A stretch of DNA of 11,523 bases from Methylococcaceae bacterium NSP1-1 (GTDB lineage Bacteria > Pseudomonadota > Gammaproteobacteria > Methylococcales > Methylomonadaceae). The stretch is taken from NCBI GenBank assembly GCA_002256465.1, contig NQJG01000009.1, forward strand, positions 1-11,523. The letters are read 5' to 3'. Below the pieces are notes generated by a model that did no database searches, was not told the origin of the DNA, and was given only the letters and a program-made list of their open reading frames with translations. Every line of letters begins with the position of its first letter. The stretch's first letter is position 1. The position numbers and the translations under genes are program-made. This document shows positions 1 through 7,049 of this stretch, one piece after another.

Positions 1-958
1 CAACATAACCGAAATTTTCGGCTAATGCTTGACTGCCTGCTTGTCGGCCATCACGAATACCGCTGGAGTTGAACCCTTGGGCATCCAGACCATTGATAAC
101 ATAACCGGTATAGGTTAGATTTGGCGTTATGGCACCGAATAAGCCGACGCCAATTTCCCGCCAGGTGGTCGGAATGATTCGCCGTTCTACTTCAGGTCGG
201 TTGTTGCCAAAGTAAAATGGCGGCTCATGAATCTGGTTGAGAAACCCCATCGGCAATAAAACCATGCCGGTTCGAGCATTTACCATCGGATCAATAAAGA
301 AATCCAGCGCCGCAAATTCAACCGATACCGAGCCACCTTCAGCGGTCGAACCATGCTCAAATTCAATCTCACTGTTGAAAAGGATTCTGTCGGTAAACTT
401 GTAACCTACATACATAACCAATCGTTCATAATCGGCATTGTCTTTTGCGTTACCTTTGTCGCTGACAATTTTCTGATAATTGGCCTCGCCATAACCGCCA
501 ATCGATAGACCCTTGCCTACCTGATAAACCTTGGAAGCGGCAGGACCCAAGCCGTAAGCACTTTTGTACTTGACTTCATCCGGAATGGCCAGATTGGTGC
601 GCAATTTCTCAACTTCCTGGCTCAGAATATCAGTTTTACGTTCCAGGTTCTTCACGCTGCTATCGGCGACTTTGTTCTCTGAGTTTTGCACATTGCCGGC
701 TGCGACTTTATTCTCTGAGTTTTGTTCATTGCTTGCAGTAACTTTATTTGCCGGTTTTTCCACATTGTCGTTAACGGCTTTACTTGATGCTGAGCTCATA
801 CCGGCTTTCATCTCGTCAATTTGCTTTTGCTGCGCCTGGATAATTTTCCACATATCTTCCATCGTTTTTGGCTTGTCCAATGCACTACCAGGCGCACTTA
901 AGGTGATCAGTGTCGTCAGTACAGCTCCCTTGAGTAATGGTTTGCTTTTGTTTTTCAT
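1..958 (-). CDS. Outer-membrane porin, C-terminus cut by window edge
   Basis: Open reading frame with no stop before the window edge; 319 residues are visible. The start is the ATG at 956-958, preceded by an AAGGG ribosome site about 6 bases upstream. Residues 1-26 form a Sec-type signal peptide: Lys-rich start, hydrophobic core, then SAPGSA before LDKP. Next comes a Gln/Lys-rich helical stretch (MEDMWKIIQAQQKQIDEM, residues 33-50), a likely coiled coil, as in trimeric porins that anchor to the cell wall. Residues 62-109 are four 12-residue repeats. From about residue 145 the sequence alternates in beta-strand fashion with motifs such as GGYGEANYQ, EIEFEHG and RTGMVLLPMGFLNQIHEPP. This last part resembles phosphate-selective porin (OprO/OprP-like) relatives, where the line 'G.NQ.HEP..F' precedes the barrel. 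The substrate cannot be told. Expected location is the outer membrane. The missing part should hold the remaining barrel strands and a terminal aromatic residue. Confidence 0.82.
   Translation of the reverse strand, partial: MKNKSKPLLKGAVLTTLITLSAPGSALDKPKTMEDMWKIIQAQQKQIDEMKAGMSSASSKAVNDNVEKPANKVTASNEQNSENKVAAGNVQNSENKVADSSVKNLERKTDILSQEVEKLRTNLAIPDEVKYKSAYGLGPAASKVYQVGKGLSIGGYGEANYQKIVSDKGNAKDNADYERLVMYVGYKFTDRILFNSEIEFEHGSTAEGGSVSVEFAALDFFIDPMVNARTGMVLLPMGFLNQIHEPPFYFGNNRPEVERRIIPTTWREIGVGLFGAITPNLTYTGYVINGLDAQGFNSSGIRDGRQAGSQALAENFGYV
632..775 (-). repeat. Four 36-bp in-frame tandem repeats in the porin
   Basis: Four consecutive 36-base units (740-775, 704-739, 668-703, 632-667 in the coding direction) encode 12-residue units: VNDNVEKPANKV, TASNEQNSENKV, AAGNVQNSENKV and ADSSVKNLERKT. 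The central two are nearly identical in DNA and share QNSENKV; the outer two have diverged. They lie between the signal peptide/coiled coil and the barrel, so they probably form a periplasmic spacer. A 36-base unit keeps the frame when copy number changes. Confidence 0.85.
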
Positions 959-988
959 TTACGTACCCTTATATTTTTAATTTTATTA

Positions 989-1018
989 ATTGTAGCGTGA
1001 TTAGTTATAAAGATACAA
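989..1018 (-). promoter_or_regulatory. Candidate sigma-70 promoter for the porin
   Basis: Read on the minus strand, TTGTAT (1018-1013) and TACAAT (994-989) are separated by 18 bases. The -10 matches consensus at 5 of 6 positions and the -35 at 3 of 6. It lies about 30 bases upstream of the porin start codon in AT-rich DNA, giving a short leader with the AAGGG ribosome site. Judged by eye only. Confidence 0.4.
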
Positions 1019-1095
1019 ATGATTATTATTTAGAAACTTAGTTTGCATACTATTTCATCAAAAGGACAAGGTTTGTTGATAGATTTATGATATTT

Positions 1096-1133
1096 AATCC
1101 GAAATGCCTTCATATTAATTATGAATTCGGATT
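1096..1133. repeat. Bulged palindrome in the divergent intergenic region
   Basis: Two nested inverted repeats form one hairpin. The outer arms AATCCGAA (1096-1103) and TTCGGATT (1126-1133) are perfect over 8 bases. The inner arms TTCATA (1109-1114) and TATGAA (1120-1125) are perfect over 6 bases, with a 5-base loop TTAAT. The left side carries a 5-base bulge (ATGCC, 1104-1108); the right side is continuous. There is no T-run on either side, so it is not an intrinsic terminator. It lies between the two divergent promoters and could be a regulator-binding site. Confidence 0.6.
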
Positions 1134-1136
1134 TAG

Positions 1137-1192
1137 AGCTTAACTAGATCGTTAGCTTCTGGTATATTCGACTGCTAGCGATTTAGTTAGCT
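1137..1192. repeat. Long imperfect inverted repeat around a -10 element
   Basis: The left arm is 1137-1156 and the right arm is 1174-1192. AGCT (1137-1140) pairs with AGCT (1189-1192), T1141 is a bulge, and AACTAGATCGTTAGC (1142-1156) pairs with GCTAGCGATTTAGTT (1174-1188). Over those 15 positions 13 are Watson-Crick, and the other two (1152/1178 and 1147/1183) would be G-U wobbles in RNA. The 17-base loop, 1157-1173, holds the candidate -10 TATATT. Neither side has a T-run. Since transcription from that promoter would begin near 1175, a DNA operator is easier to picture than an RNA hairpin. Confidence 0.7.
1140..1168 (+). promoter_or_regulatory. Candidate extended -10 promoter for the membrane protein gene
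   Basis: TGGTATATT (1160-1168) is an extended -10 motif (TGn plus TATATT, 5 of 6 to consensus). TTAACT (1140-1145) lies 17 bases upstream and matches the -35 consensus at 4 of 6 positions. The predicted start near 1175 leaves a leader of about 85 bases before the ATG at 1260. The promoter overlaps the inverted repeat 1137-1192, which suggests that binding of a protein there would control it. Not tested. Confidence 0.42.
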
Positions 1193-1259
1193 GAACTGAC
1201 CGTACGCACTTCTTAGGGCAGTGACAATAAAAAATCAATTCAAGAGTTGGAGAGCTGTT

Positions 1260-1709
1260 ATGTCTGAAGCGTTGTTTATATTAACTGTTATTTTTGTTGC
1301 TTATGTTGTTTATAAAACGGTAAATGAACAAAAAGCGACACCTAAATCCGCAGTACCAAAGGCAAAGCCCGAAGCGACGAACGTGGTTGCAGAGCAATTA
1401 ATGCCTGAGATTGTTGTCGAAAAAGGTAAGCCGACAAAAATTAAACCGGCGACTATTAAAAAAACTACACCTACGCCTACGGCAACAAAGCAGGATGCAG
1501 TTAAAAAAGGTTTGCGAGATCCGAAAACTGGAGAGGTAGCTACTTCGTATAGTAACTATCGTTTTACCAAACGCTGGATAAAAGAGGCATTGGTTGCAGA
1601 AGGGTTGCTGGAAAAAGTCTATAAAAATAACGAGCTTGATGACGCGATTGAAGCGACAATAAAAGATGCCGTAATAAAGCTTGAAGCCATCGATAAATAT
1701 AAGGTTTAG
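1260..1709 (+). CDS. Small single-pass membrane protein, function unknown
   Basis: A 149-residue protein that I do not recognise. I chose the ATG at 1260 because TTGGAGAG (1247-1254) sits at proper spacing before it. An in-frame GTG at 1221 would add 13 residues, but its only purine stretch (AGGG, 1215-1218) is too close. Residues 4-18 (ALFILTVIFVAYVVY) form one transmembrane helix or uncleaved anchor. Residues about 24-78 are a Lys/Pro/Thr/Ala-rich linker of low complexity (for example KPTKIKPATIKKTTPTPTAT). Residues about 85-149 form a compact charged domain, predicted mostly helical, with RFTKRWIKEALVAEGLLEKVY and a C-terminal helix. The layout, anchor then flexible arm then small domain, suggests a membrane-tethered adaptor or envelope protein. 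It converges on pilR with 59 bases between the stop codons, so it is not in the pil operon. It is a real gene by ribosome site and composition; its role is open. Confidence 0.72.
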   Translation: MSEALFILTVIFVAYVVYKTVNEQKATPKSAVPKAKPEATNVVAEQLMPEIVVEKGKPTKIKPATIKKTTPTPTATKQDAVKKGLRDPKTGEVATSYSNYRFTKRWIKEALVAEGLLEKVYKNNELDDAIEATIKDAVIKLEAIDKYKV

Positions 1710-1767
1710 TGGCATGGTTTGCAGAGGGGGTTGCCTTTACTTGGTCAACCACAAGGGATTGCCACTA
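1707..1767. repeat. Inverted repeat filling the convergent gap
   Basis: TAGTGGCA (1707-1714) and TGCCACTA (1760-1767) are perfect 8-base arms. A second pair, GGTTG (1729-1733) and CAACC (1746-1750), lies inside. The left arm begins at the TAG stop of the plus-strand gene and the right arm ends one base before the pilR stop. It may work as a bidirectional transcription stop between converging genes, but there is no T-run on either strand, so an intrinsic terminator is doubtful. Confidence 0.5.
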
Positions 1768-1768
1768 C

Positions 1769-3112
1769 TTAATTATCCAAATCGAGCTTTTTTATGCGAT
1801 AACGAAATGATCTAAAAGAAAGTCCCAGCTGTTTGGCGGCAGCAGTTTTATTCCATTTGTTTTCTTCCAGAGCAAGTGTGATTGCTTTTCTTTCAATTGC
1901 CTCCAGATAATCTTCTAATGAACCCATAGCCGGGTCGTATTTTTGAGCATCTGAATCGTTCTGCAGGCTTACCGGCAGATTCAAATCATCAATCTCTATG
2001 CATTTGCCATTGTATAATGCAAGAGCTCTTTCCAGAATATTCTCAAGTTCACGCACATTGCCCGGAAAATGATACTGTTGCAGGGCCGCCAAGGCGGATG
2101 TCGATAATATCGGCTGACCTGATTTGCCGGCATTTGTAAGCTTGGCCAGTATATACTCTGTAAGTGCGGGTATATCAGAACTCCTTTCACGCAAAGGCGG
2201 AACATGAAGATCGATTACATTGATGCGGTAATATAAATCCTGCCTGAAAAGTCCGGATTGAACCATATCGGCAAGGTTTCGGTGGGTGGCACTGAGTAAC
2301 CGGATATCGACTGGAACTTCCAGTTGCTCGCCAACGGGACGGACCTTTTTTTCTTGTATGGCTCGCAGCAATTTAACCTGTAGGGATTGAGGCAGATCCG
2401 CAACCTCATCAAGAAATAATGTGCCTCCTTCTGCGGCTTGAAACAACCCTTTTTTATCGGTGACCGCTCCGGTAAAACTCCCTTTTTTATGGCCAAAAAA
2501 CTCACTTTCCATCAATTCGAGAGAAATGGCTCCACAATTAATCGCGACAAAAGGCTTATCACTACGAGAGCTTTGCTGATGAATGAGTCTAGCAACCAAT
2601 TCCTTACCCGAACCGGACTCACCACTGATGTAAACAGGTGCCTGGCTGCGCGCAACTTTTTCTATTTTTGACCGTATTCCCCGCATGGCTGATGATTCAC
2701 CCAAGAGCGTATGGCGGGTTCGCCTTTCTCTTTTAGATATTAAGGCAGAAAGCTTTAGTGCGCTGCTAACAAGTTGTCTGAGCACCGATAAATCAATAGG
2801 TTTGGTGACAAAATCAAAAGCGCCTTTCTTCATCGCCAATATTGCCGTATCCATATTGCCGTGAGCGGTAATAACGGCAACTGGAATCGGGTTGGACATA
2901 GCCTGTATAGTGTCAACCAGATCCAGACCATTGCCGTCGGGCAATTTCATGTCGGTCAGGCAAAGGTCAAACGAATCTTGTTGTAATAATTCCTTGGCGC
3001 TTTCGATATTTTCAGCACTGCAAGTTTGAATGTCCATTCTGTTAAGGGTAATTTCCAACAGTTCACGAATATCCGGTTCGTCATCTATGATCAATACCAG
3101 TGGCTTTTTCAT
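1769..3112 (-). CDS. pilR: Sigma-54 response regulator PilR
   Basis: A 447-residue NtrC-type activator with a PilR-like layout. Receiver domain, residues about 5-120: acidic pair D10/D11, phosphoacceptor D54 in LTDMKLPDGNG, and K104 in FVTKPID. AAA+ domain, about 137-365: Walker A GESGSGKE (164-171), sigma-54 contact loop GSFTGA (211-216), Walker B TLFLDE (231-236) and the LFRQDLYYRINV stretch. C-terminal Fis-type helix-turn-helix about 415-445 (NKTAAAKQLGLSFRSFRYRI). GSFTGA replaces the more common GAFTGA, a variant also found in PilR proteins, so function is expected to be intact. In Pseudomonas, PilR activates sigma-54 transcription of pilA, the major type IV pilin. The start overlaps the end of pilS by 4 bases (ATGA) and has no clear ribosome site, so translation is probably coupled to pilS. 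No other pilus gene is in the window, so PilR rather than another NtrC-type regulator is inferred from the PilS partner and overall similarity. Confidence 0.9.
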   Translation of the reverse strand: MKKPLVLIIDDEPDIRELLEITLNRMDIQTCSAENIESAKELLQQDSFDLCLTDMKLPDGNGLDLVDTIQAMSNPIPVAVITAHGNMDTAILAMKKGAFDFVTKPIDLSVLRQLVSSALKLSALISKRERRTRHTLLGESSAMRGIRSKIEKVARSQAPVYISGESGSGKELVARLIHQQSSRSDKPFVAINCGAISLELMESEFFGHKKGSFTGAVTDKKGLFQAAEGGTLFLDEVADLPQSLQVKLLRAIQEKKVRPVGEQLEVPVDIRLLSATHRNLADMVQSGLFRQDLYYRINVIDLHVPPLRERSSDIPALTEYILAKLTNAGKSGQPILSTSALAALQQYHFPGNVRELENILERALALYNGKCIEIDDLNLPVSLQNDSDAQKYDPAMGSLEDYLEAIERKAITLALEENKWNKTAAAKQLGLSFRSFRYRIKKLDLDN

Positions 3113-4737
3113 ATTTCAATTAGTGTATGGTTAGCATCCTGTAAACAAAGTCGAAAACAGCTCTGGTTTTCATCAGTCAAATGATAGCTTAATTTTGCCT
3201 GATTTAGCTCGGCCAATTCTCTTGATATATACAGCCCCAATCCTGTACCGTTGGATGAGGTCGTGAAAAAAGGCTCAAAGAGATGGCTAATATGTTCATG
3301 ATTAATGCCGGAACCGTTATCAATGACTTCTATGCAGGGCGCTTGCTGCAAGATGATGGCTCGCAAAATTATTGGACCGTTCTCAGGCTTACCGTATCTC
3401 AAGGCATTTTGACACAGGTTGTCCATAATTTGCTTGAGATGACCGGGATCTATAAAAGCACATAAATGTTCATCGCTTAGTAATAAGTTGAATGTTTCAG
3501 CAGTGACGTCCTGTTCAAGAATGAAATTACTCATATATTGGGTTAGCCATGGCTTTAAATAAATCTTTTCTCGCCTTGAATCAGATCGTCTGGAAAGTTG
3601 TAAGATATCCTCAATAATATGATTAACACGGCCGGAATGTGTCAGAATTATCTTTGTTAAGCGCAAATCCTGAATGGACAGATGCGGATTTTCTGAGAGT
3701 AATTGGCCAGCATGGCTGATTGCGCCTAATGGATTACGTATTTCATGGGCAATACTGGCTGTGAGCCGGCCTAAGGATGCTAGTTTACTTTGTTGTAAGC
3801 GTTGATTATAAAGTGCAATGTCTTCGAAAATAATCATGTAATAAAATTCGTGAACTGTCGGCAGAGGTATGAAACGACTTCGAATTTCCGAATGATTTGA
3901 GAGTTGTAACAACACAAAGTCCTGTTCTGGATTAGCCAGCCAGCTCTTGAATGCTCTCGATAAATGCTCTGAAATAGTATCCAGATTGATGGGGAATACA
4001 GATAAATTTAACAGCCTTAATGAAGCTTCATTGGCCATCTGAACTTGTTGTTTCTTGTTGATAATAACAATGCCTGACTGCAGATGCTGGATAATATACT
4101 GATTGATTTCTTCCAGTTTAATGATGGTATGTTTTTGTTGATCGGCAAGCAGCAGGGTTTGTTCGCTACGTTTTGCCAGAATATAGGATAGTAGGGCAAT
4201 AGTGAAAAACGAAGCTCCAAGCATTCCCGCATAAGGATAATGGGTCGGTTGAAAACTACCCGTGTAGTCGGCAAAAATTTGTTCGGCTATTACAGCTAAA
4301 CTAGCCAACGCAGCAAAAAAAATAGTACAGCGTCCACCAACTAATAATCCGCCTGATGCGATTGATACCCCGAGCAGAGTACCCATGCCACTGTTAACTC
4401 CGCCACAAGCGTGCATTAACAAGGTAAGGATCAGTATATCTGAATAAATGAGCAGTTGCGCTTGTAGGGTATAACTTGTAAGGCGCCAGATTATGCAAAT
4501 GGCTGATATAAGAGATAGAATTAAGTAACTGTAAGCGCTGTAACTGTATAACCGGCTGTTGTCGACACTGATTAAAGAAGAACCCCATCGACTGTAAAAT
4601 AAAAAAATGAACAGGCATGCCAGAGTCAGTCGGTAGCATAAAAAAACACTCAGCAATAACCAGGCTTGCCGGGCAGGAATGCCGTAGCCCTTGGAAATAG
4701 GGCAGGGAAAAATAATCTCAGTAGTATTTGCGGACAT
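3109..4737 (-). CDS. pilS: Sensor histidine kinase PilS
   Basis: A 542-residue inner-membrane kinase. Residues 27-188 contain about six hydrophobic helices (for example WLLLSVFLCYRLTLACLFIF from 26, and clusters at 68-87, 97-110, 118-134, 138-155 and 171-188), as in PilS. A short coiled stretch and a PAS-like domain follow, about 205-310. The dimerisation/phosphoacceptor box is ASIAHEIRNPLGAI with the predicted phosphorylated His331. The ATPase domain shows the N box DNLCQNALRYG (439-449), G1 box IDNGSGI (472-478), F box FEPFFTT (487-493) and G2 box GTGLGLYIS (497-505), so all catalytic boxes are present. It should phosphorylate D54 of PilR, encoded immediately downstream. In Pseudomonas, PilS senses the amount of pilin in the inner membrane. 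The ATG at 4737 has no obvious Shine-Dalgarno sequence, and no other ATG in frame upstream would serve better. The N-terminus before the first helix is about 25 residues. pilS is divergent from sucC, sharing a 151-base intergenic region. Confidence 0.9.
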   Translation of the reverse strand: MSANTTEIIFPCPISKGYGIPARQAWLLLSVFLCYRLTLACLFIFLFYSRWGSSLISVDNSRLYSYSAYSYLILSLISAICIIWRLTSYTLQAQLLIYSDILILTLLMHACGGVNSGMGTLLGVSIASGGLLVGGRCTIFFAALASLAVIAEQIFADYTGSFQPTHYPYAGMLGASFFTIALLSYILAKRSEQTLLLADQQKHTIIKLEEINQYIIQHLQSGIVIINKKQQVQMANEASLRLLNLSVFPINLDTISEHLSRAFKSWLANPEQDFVLLQLSNHSEIRSRFIPLPTVHEFYYMIIFEDIALYNQRLQQSKLASLGRLTASIAHEIRNPLGAISHAGQLLSENPHLSIQDLRLTKIILTHSGRVNHIIEDILQLSRRSDSRREKIYLKPWLTQYMSNFILEQDVTAETFNLLLSDEHLCAFIDPGHLKQIMDNLCQNALRYGKPENGPIILRAIILQQAPCIEVIDNGSGINHEHISHLFEPFFTTSSNGTGLGLYISRELAELNQAKLSYHLTDENQSCFRLCLQDANHTLIEI

Positions 4738-4876
4738 GTTGGTTTTAAGAATAGCGTTTTGCAGGGACTTGGTTAGAATATCAATTATCCCGGATTAGCT
4801 GCCGGTAGTGGATTGAAACAATCATAGCATTGATGCAAAAACTTAAGAAAAAACTCGCCGGACTTTACCGGTCAAT

Positions 4877-4882
4877 TAGGAG
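4877..4882 (+). promoter_or_regulatory. Ribosome binding site of sucC
   Basis: TAGGAG lies 6 bases before the ATG at 4889 and fixes the sucC start. The 151-base pilS-sucC gap also holds a small perfect hairpin, GATTG-AAA-CAATC (4811-4823). I found no convincing -10/-35 pair there for either direction. Confidence 0.75.
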
Positions 4883-4888
4883 CAATAA

Positions 4889-6055
4889 ATGAATATTCAT
4901 GAGTATCAGGCCAAACAGTTGTTTCAAATTTATGGAATACCTGTACCCGATGGAAAGCAGGCGACAACGCCGGATAGTGCCGGTCTGGTTGCCAGAGAAT
5001 TAGGCGGTGATGGTTGGGTTGTCAAGGCTCAGGTACATGCGGGTGGCAGAGGTAAAGTCGGTGGCGTGAAGCTGGCTAAAAATCTGTCTGAAGTGGTCGA
5101 GTTTAGCCAAGACATGTTAGGCAAACGGCTGGTTACTATTCAAACCGATAGTGCAGGATTACCCATCAACTCATTGTTGATAGAAAAAATCTATCCGATT
5201 AAACGTGAGTTATATCTGAGTGCGCTGGTTGATAGAGCCAGTGAACGCATTATTTTTATCGCCTCAGCGGCGGGCGGAATGGATATAGAAACGGTAGCCC
5301 ATGAATCGCCTGAACAAATTATTTCGGTACAAATTCATCCTGCAGCGGGTTTACAAGCCTATCAATTTCGAAAAGTTGCCTACACTCTGGGCCTTAAAGG
5401 ACCACAAGTCAAAATTTTAGGGACAATAATGCAAGGAATGTACGACTTGTTTTTGGCAAAAGATGCCAGCCAAATTGAAATTAATCCATTGATAGAAACG
5501 GACAGCGGCGATTTATTGGCTTTGGACGCCAAAATCAACTTTGATGATAACGCTGTAGCGATTCATCCCGATATTTTAGCGATGAAAGACTCTGCCCAGG
5601 AAGATGAAAAGGAAAACGAAGCGCAACAATTCGGTTTAAATTACATTACCCTGGAGGGCAACATAGGCTGTATGGTCAATGGTGCGGGACTTGCCATGGC
5701 AACTATGGATTTGGTTAAACTGAAAGGCGGCTTACCAGCCAATTTTCTCGATGTCGGCGGGGGTACCAATGTTGAAAAAGTTTGTGAAGCCTTTAAACTG
5801 ATACTGTCCGATAGCAGCGTTAAAGCCGTATTGGTCAATATTTTTGGCGGTATCGTTAAATGTGATGTCATCGCGGAAGGCATTTTGGCAGCCATTGAAC
5901 AGGTTCACGTTACTGTTCCTGTAGTTGTCCGATTGGAAGGCACAAATGTCGAACAGGGTCGGGCATTATTGAGTAACACAGGTCTTAATATTTACGCAGC
6001 GGATGATTTGGCACATGCGGCAGAACAAGTTGTTGCATTGGCGGAGGCAGTATGA
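4889..6055 (+). CDS. sucC: Succinyl-CoA synthetase (ADP-forming) beta subunit
   Basis: 388 residues, the same length as the E. coli protein and alignable end to end by eye. It forms the ATP-grasp nucleotide-binding half of succinyl-CoA synthetase, which interconverts succinyl-CoA, ADP and phosphate with succinate, CoA and ATP in the cytoplasmic TCA cycle. Visible marks: [12 protein letters not shown] at the start, the ATP-grasp [17 protein letters not shown] stretch (46-62), metal-binding IEINPLI (196-202), the glycine-rich [18 protein letters not shown] (257-274) and FLDVGGGT (286-293), then [10 protein letters not shown] (317-326), which matches SucC. A malate-CoA ligase subunit (MtkA) is the main alternative in one-carbon metabolisers. 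SucC is preferred because of the FGGIVKCD and VVVRLEGTN segments and the absence of serine-cycle neighbours. It overlaps sucD by 4 bases, so the two subunits are probably made in equal amounts. A clear ribosome site (TAGGAG) precedes it. Confidence 0.94.
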   Translation: MNIHEYQAKQLFQIYGIPVPDGKQATTPDSAGLVARELGGDGWVVKAQVHAGGRGKVGGVKLAKNLSEVVEFSQDMLGKRLVTIQTDSAGLPINSLLIEKIYPIKRELYLSALVDRASERIIFIASAAGGMDIETVAHESPEQIISVQIHPAAGLQAYQFRKVAYTLGLKGPQVKILGTIMQGMYDLFLAKDASQIEINPLIETDSGDLLALDAKINFDDNAVAIHPDILAMKDSAQEDEKENEAQQFGLNYITLEGNIGCMVNGAGLAMATMDLVKLKGGLPANFLDVGGGTNVEKVCEAFKLILSDSSVKAVLVNIFGGIVKCDVIAEGILAAIEQVHVTVPVVVRLEGTNVEQGRALLSNTGLNIYAADDLAHAAEQVVALAEAV

Positions 6056-6918
6056 GCATTTTAATAAACAAAGATACTAAATTGATTTGCCAGGGCTTCA
6101 CAGGCAAACAAGGGACGTTTCATTCCCGGCAAGCCCTGGATTACGGCACACAATTAGTCGGCGGTGTTACCCCTGAACGCGGCGGCGACAATCATTTAGG
6201 ACTGCCGGTATTTAATACTGTGCAAGAAGCAGTCAATACCACCGGCGCTACAGCCAGTGTGATTTATGTACCGCCTTTTTATGCAGCCGATGCCATTCTG
6301 GAAGCAGTCGATGCAGGCATCAAACTCATCGTCTGCATCACCGAAGGTATTCCGATTTTACAAATGTTGCGCGTGAAAGCGGCAATGGCGGGTGCAGGAG
6401 CCTTATTAATCGGCCCCAACTGTCCTGGTGTTATTACCCCCGGAGAATGCAAAATCGGCATTATGCCGGGTAAAATTCACTTGCCTGGATCAATTGGCAT
6501 AGTTTCACGCTCCGGCACATTAACCTATGAATCCGTGCATCAAACCACGGCTCAAGGCTTGGGTCAAAGCACGTGCGTAGGAATAGGTGGCGATCCCATT
6601 CATGGCATGAATTTTGTCGATGTACTAAGCCGTTTTCAGGCAGATGACCAAACCAAAGGGATTGTTATGGTCGGTGAAATCGGCGGAGGAGAGGAAGAAG
6701 ACGCAGCAGAATATATTAAAGCCCATGTTACCAAGCCTGTAGTCGCCTATATCGCAGGACAAACCGCACCTGCTGGAAAACGTATGGGACATGCCGGCGC
6801 AATTGTGACGGGTGGAAAAGGCACGGCAGAAGGAAAAGTTGCGGCACTGAAAGCAGCGGGAATTGAAGTGGTGAATTCACCGACTGATATCGGCGCGGCA
6901 ATGAAGAGTTGTTTGTAA
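6052..6918 (+). CDS. sucD: Succinyl-CoA synthetase (ADP-forming) alpha subunit
   Basis: 288 residues, matching E. coli SucD almost along its whole length. It binds CoA and carries the phosphorylated histidine intermediate. Visible marks: [20 protein letters not shown] at the start with the CoA-binding Rossmann fold, [18 protein letters not shown] (120-137), [10 protein letters not shown] (151-160), [10 protein letters not shown] (176-185) and [10 protein letters not shown] (242-251), with His247 as the phosphohistidine. GGAGG (6043-6047), inside the end of sucC, is its ribosome site, and ATGA joins the two genes. No plus-strand terminator was seen after the stop; transcription faces the gene at 7050-9032 head-on. 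Confidence 0.95.
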   Translation: MSILINKDTKLICQGFTGKQGTFHSRQALDYGTQLVGGVTPERGGDNHLGLPVFNTVQEAVNTTGATASVIYVPPFYAADAILEAVDAGIKLIVCITEGIPILQMLRVKAAMAGAGALLIGPNCPGVITPGECKIGIMPGKIHLPGSIGIVSRSGTLTYESVHQTTAQGLGQSTCVGIGGDPIHGMNFVDVLSRFQADDQTKGIVMVGEIGGGEEEDAAEYIKAHVTKPVVAYIAGQTAPAGKRMGHAGAIVTGGKGTAEGKVAALKAAGIEVVNSPTDIGAAMKSCL

Positions 6919-6927
6919 AAATCATAC

Positions 6928-7019
6928 TTATTCAGATAACTTCTAAAAAAGGGGCTTTAGTTGCATAATTACGGCTAAAGCCTCTCCAAATATGATTGAA
7001 ATCATTATAATCTGAATAA
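6928..7019. repeat. Nested palindrome in the sucD downstream gap
   Basis: The outer arms TTATTCAGAT (6928-6937) and ATCTGAATAA (7010-7019) are a perfect 10-base inverted repeat. Inside are an 11-base stem (6950-6960 with 6975-6985) and a small hairpin, ATGATT-GA-AATCAT (6992-7005). Together they make a 92-base foldable unit. I see no target-site duplication next to the outer arms, so a miniature transposon is possible but unsupported. Confidence 0.6.
6944..6985 (-). terminator. Intrinsic terminator for the 7050-9032 gene
   Basis: Read on the minus strand, AGAGGCTTTAG (6985-6975) pairs with CTAAAGCCCCT (6960-6950). This makes an 11-base stem with one G-U pair and a 14-base loop, followed at once by TTTTTT (6949-6944). 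It lies 65 bases past the stop codon at 7050. The plus strand has no T-run after the stem, so it works in one direction only. Confidence 0.82.
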
Positions 7020-7049
7020 AAACGTATATTCACAAGTTATTTTGATTCT

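Noticed and set aside
632..775. CRISPR array
   Set aside because: The repeat units are contiguous without unique spacers and are translated in frame within a porin.
564..980. Plus-strand open frame with repeated ATLFSEFC-like units
   Set aside because: It is the antisense shadow of the porin's 36-base repeats. The minus-strand frame has a signal peptide, a ribosome site and porin motifs.
1221..1259. GTG at 1221 as start of the small membrane protein
   Set aside because: The purine stretch before it is only about 2 bases away, while the ATG at 1260 has a well-spaced TTGGAGAG and puts the membrane helix at the N-terminus.
4738..4888. Sigma-54 or sigma-70 promoter in the pilS-sucC gap
   Set aside because: Single elements such as TTGAAA (4813-4818) and TAGAAT (4774-4779) occur but none has a partner at correct spacing, and no GG-N10-GC core was found.
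4889..6918. Malate-CoA ligase (mtkAB) of the serine cycle
   Set aside because: Both subunits match SucC and SucD more closely at family-specific segments, and no serine-cycle gene is adjacent.
6944..6985. Plus-strand terminator for sucCD
   Set aside because: The stem is followed by CCAAATATG on the plus strand with no T-run; the T-run exists only for minus-strand transcription.
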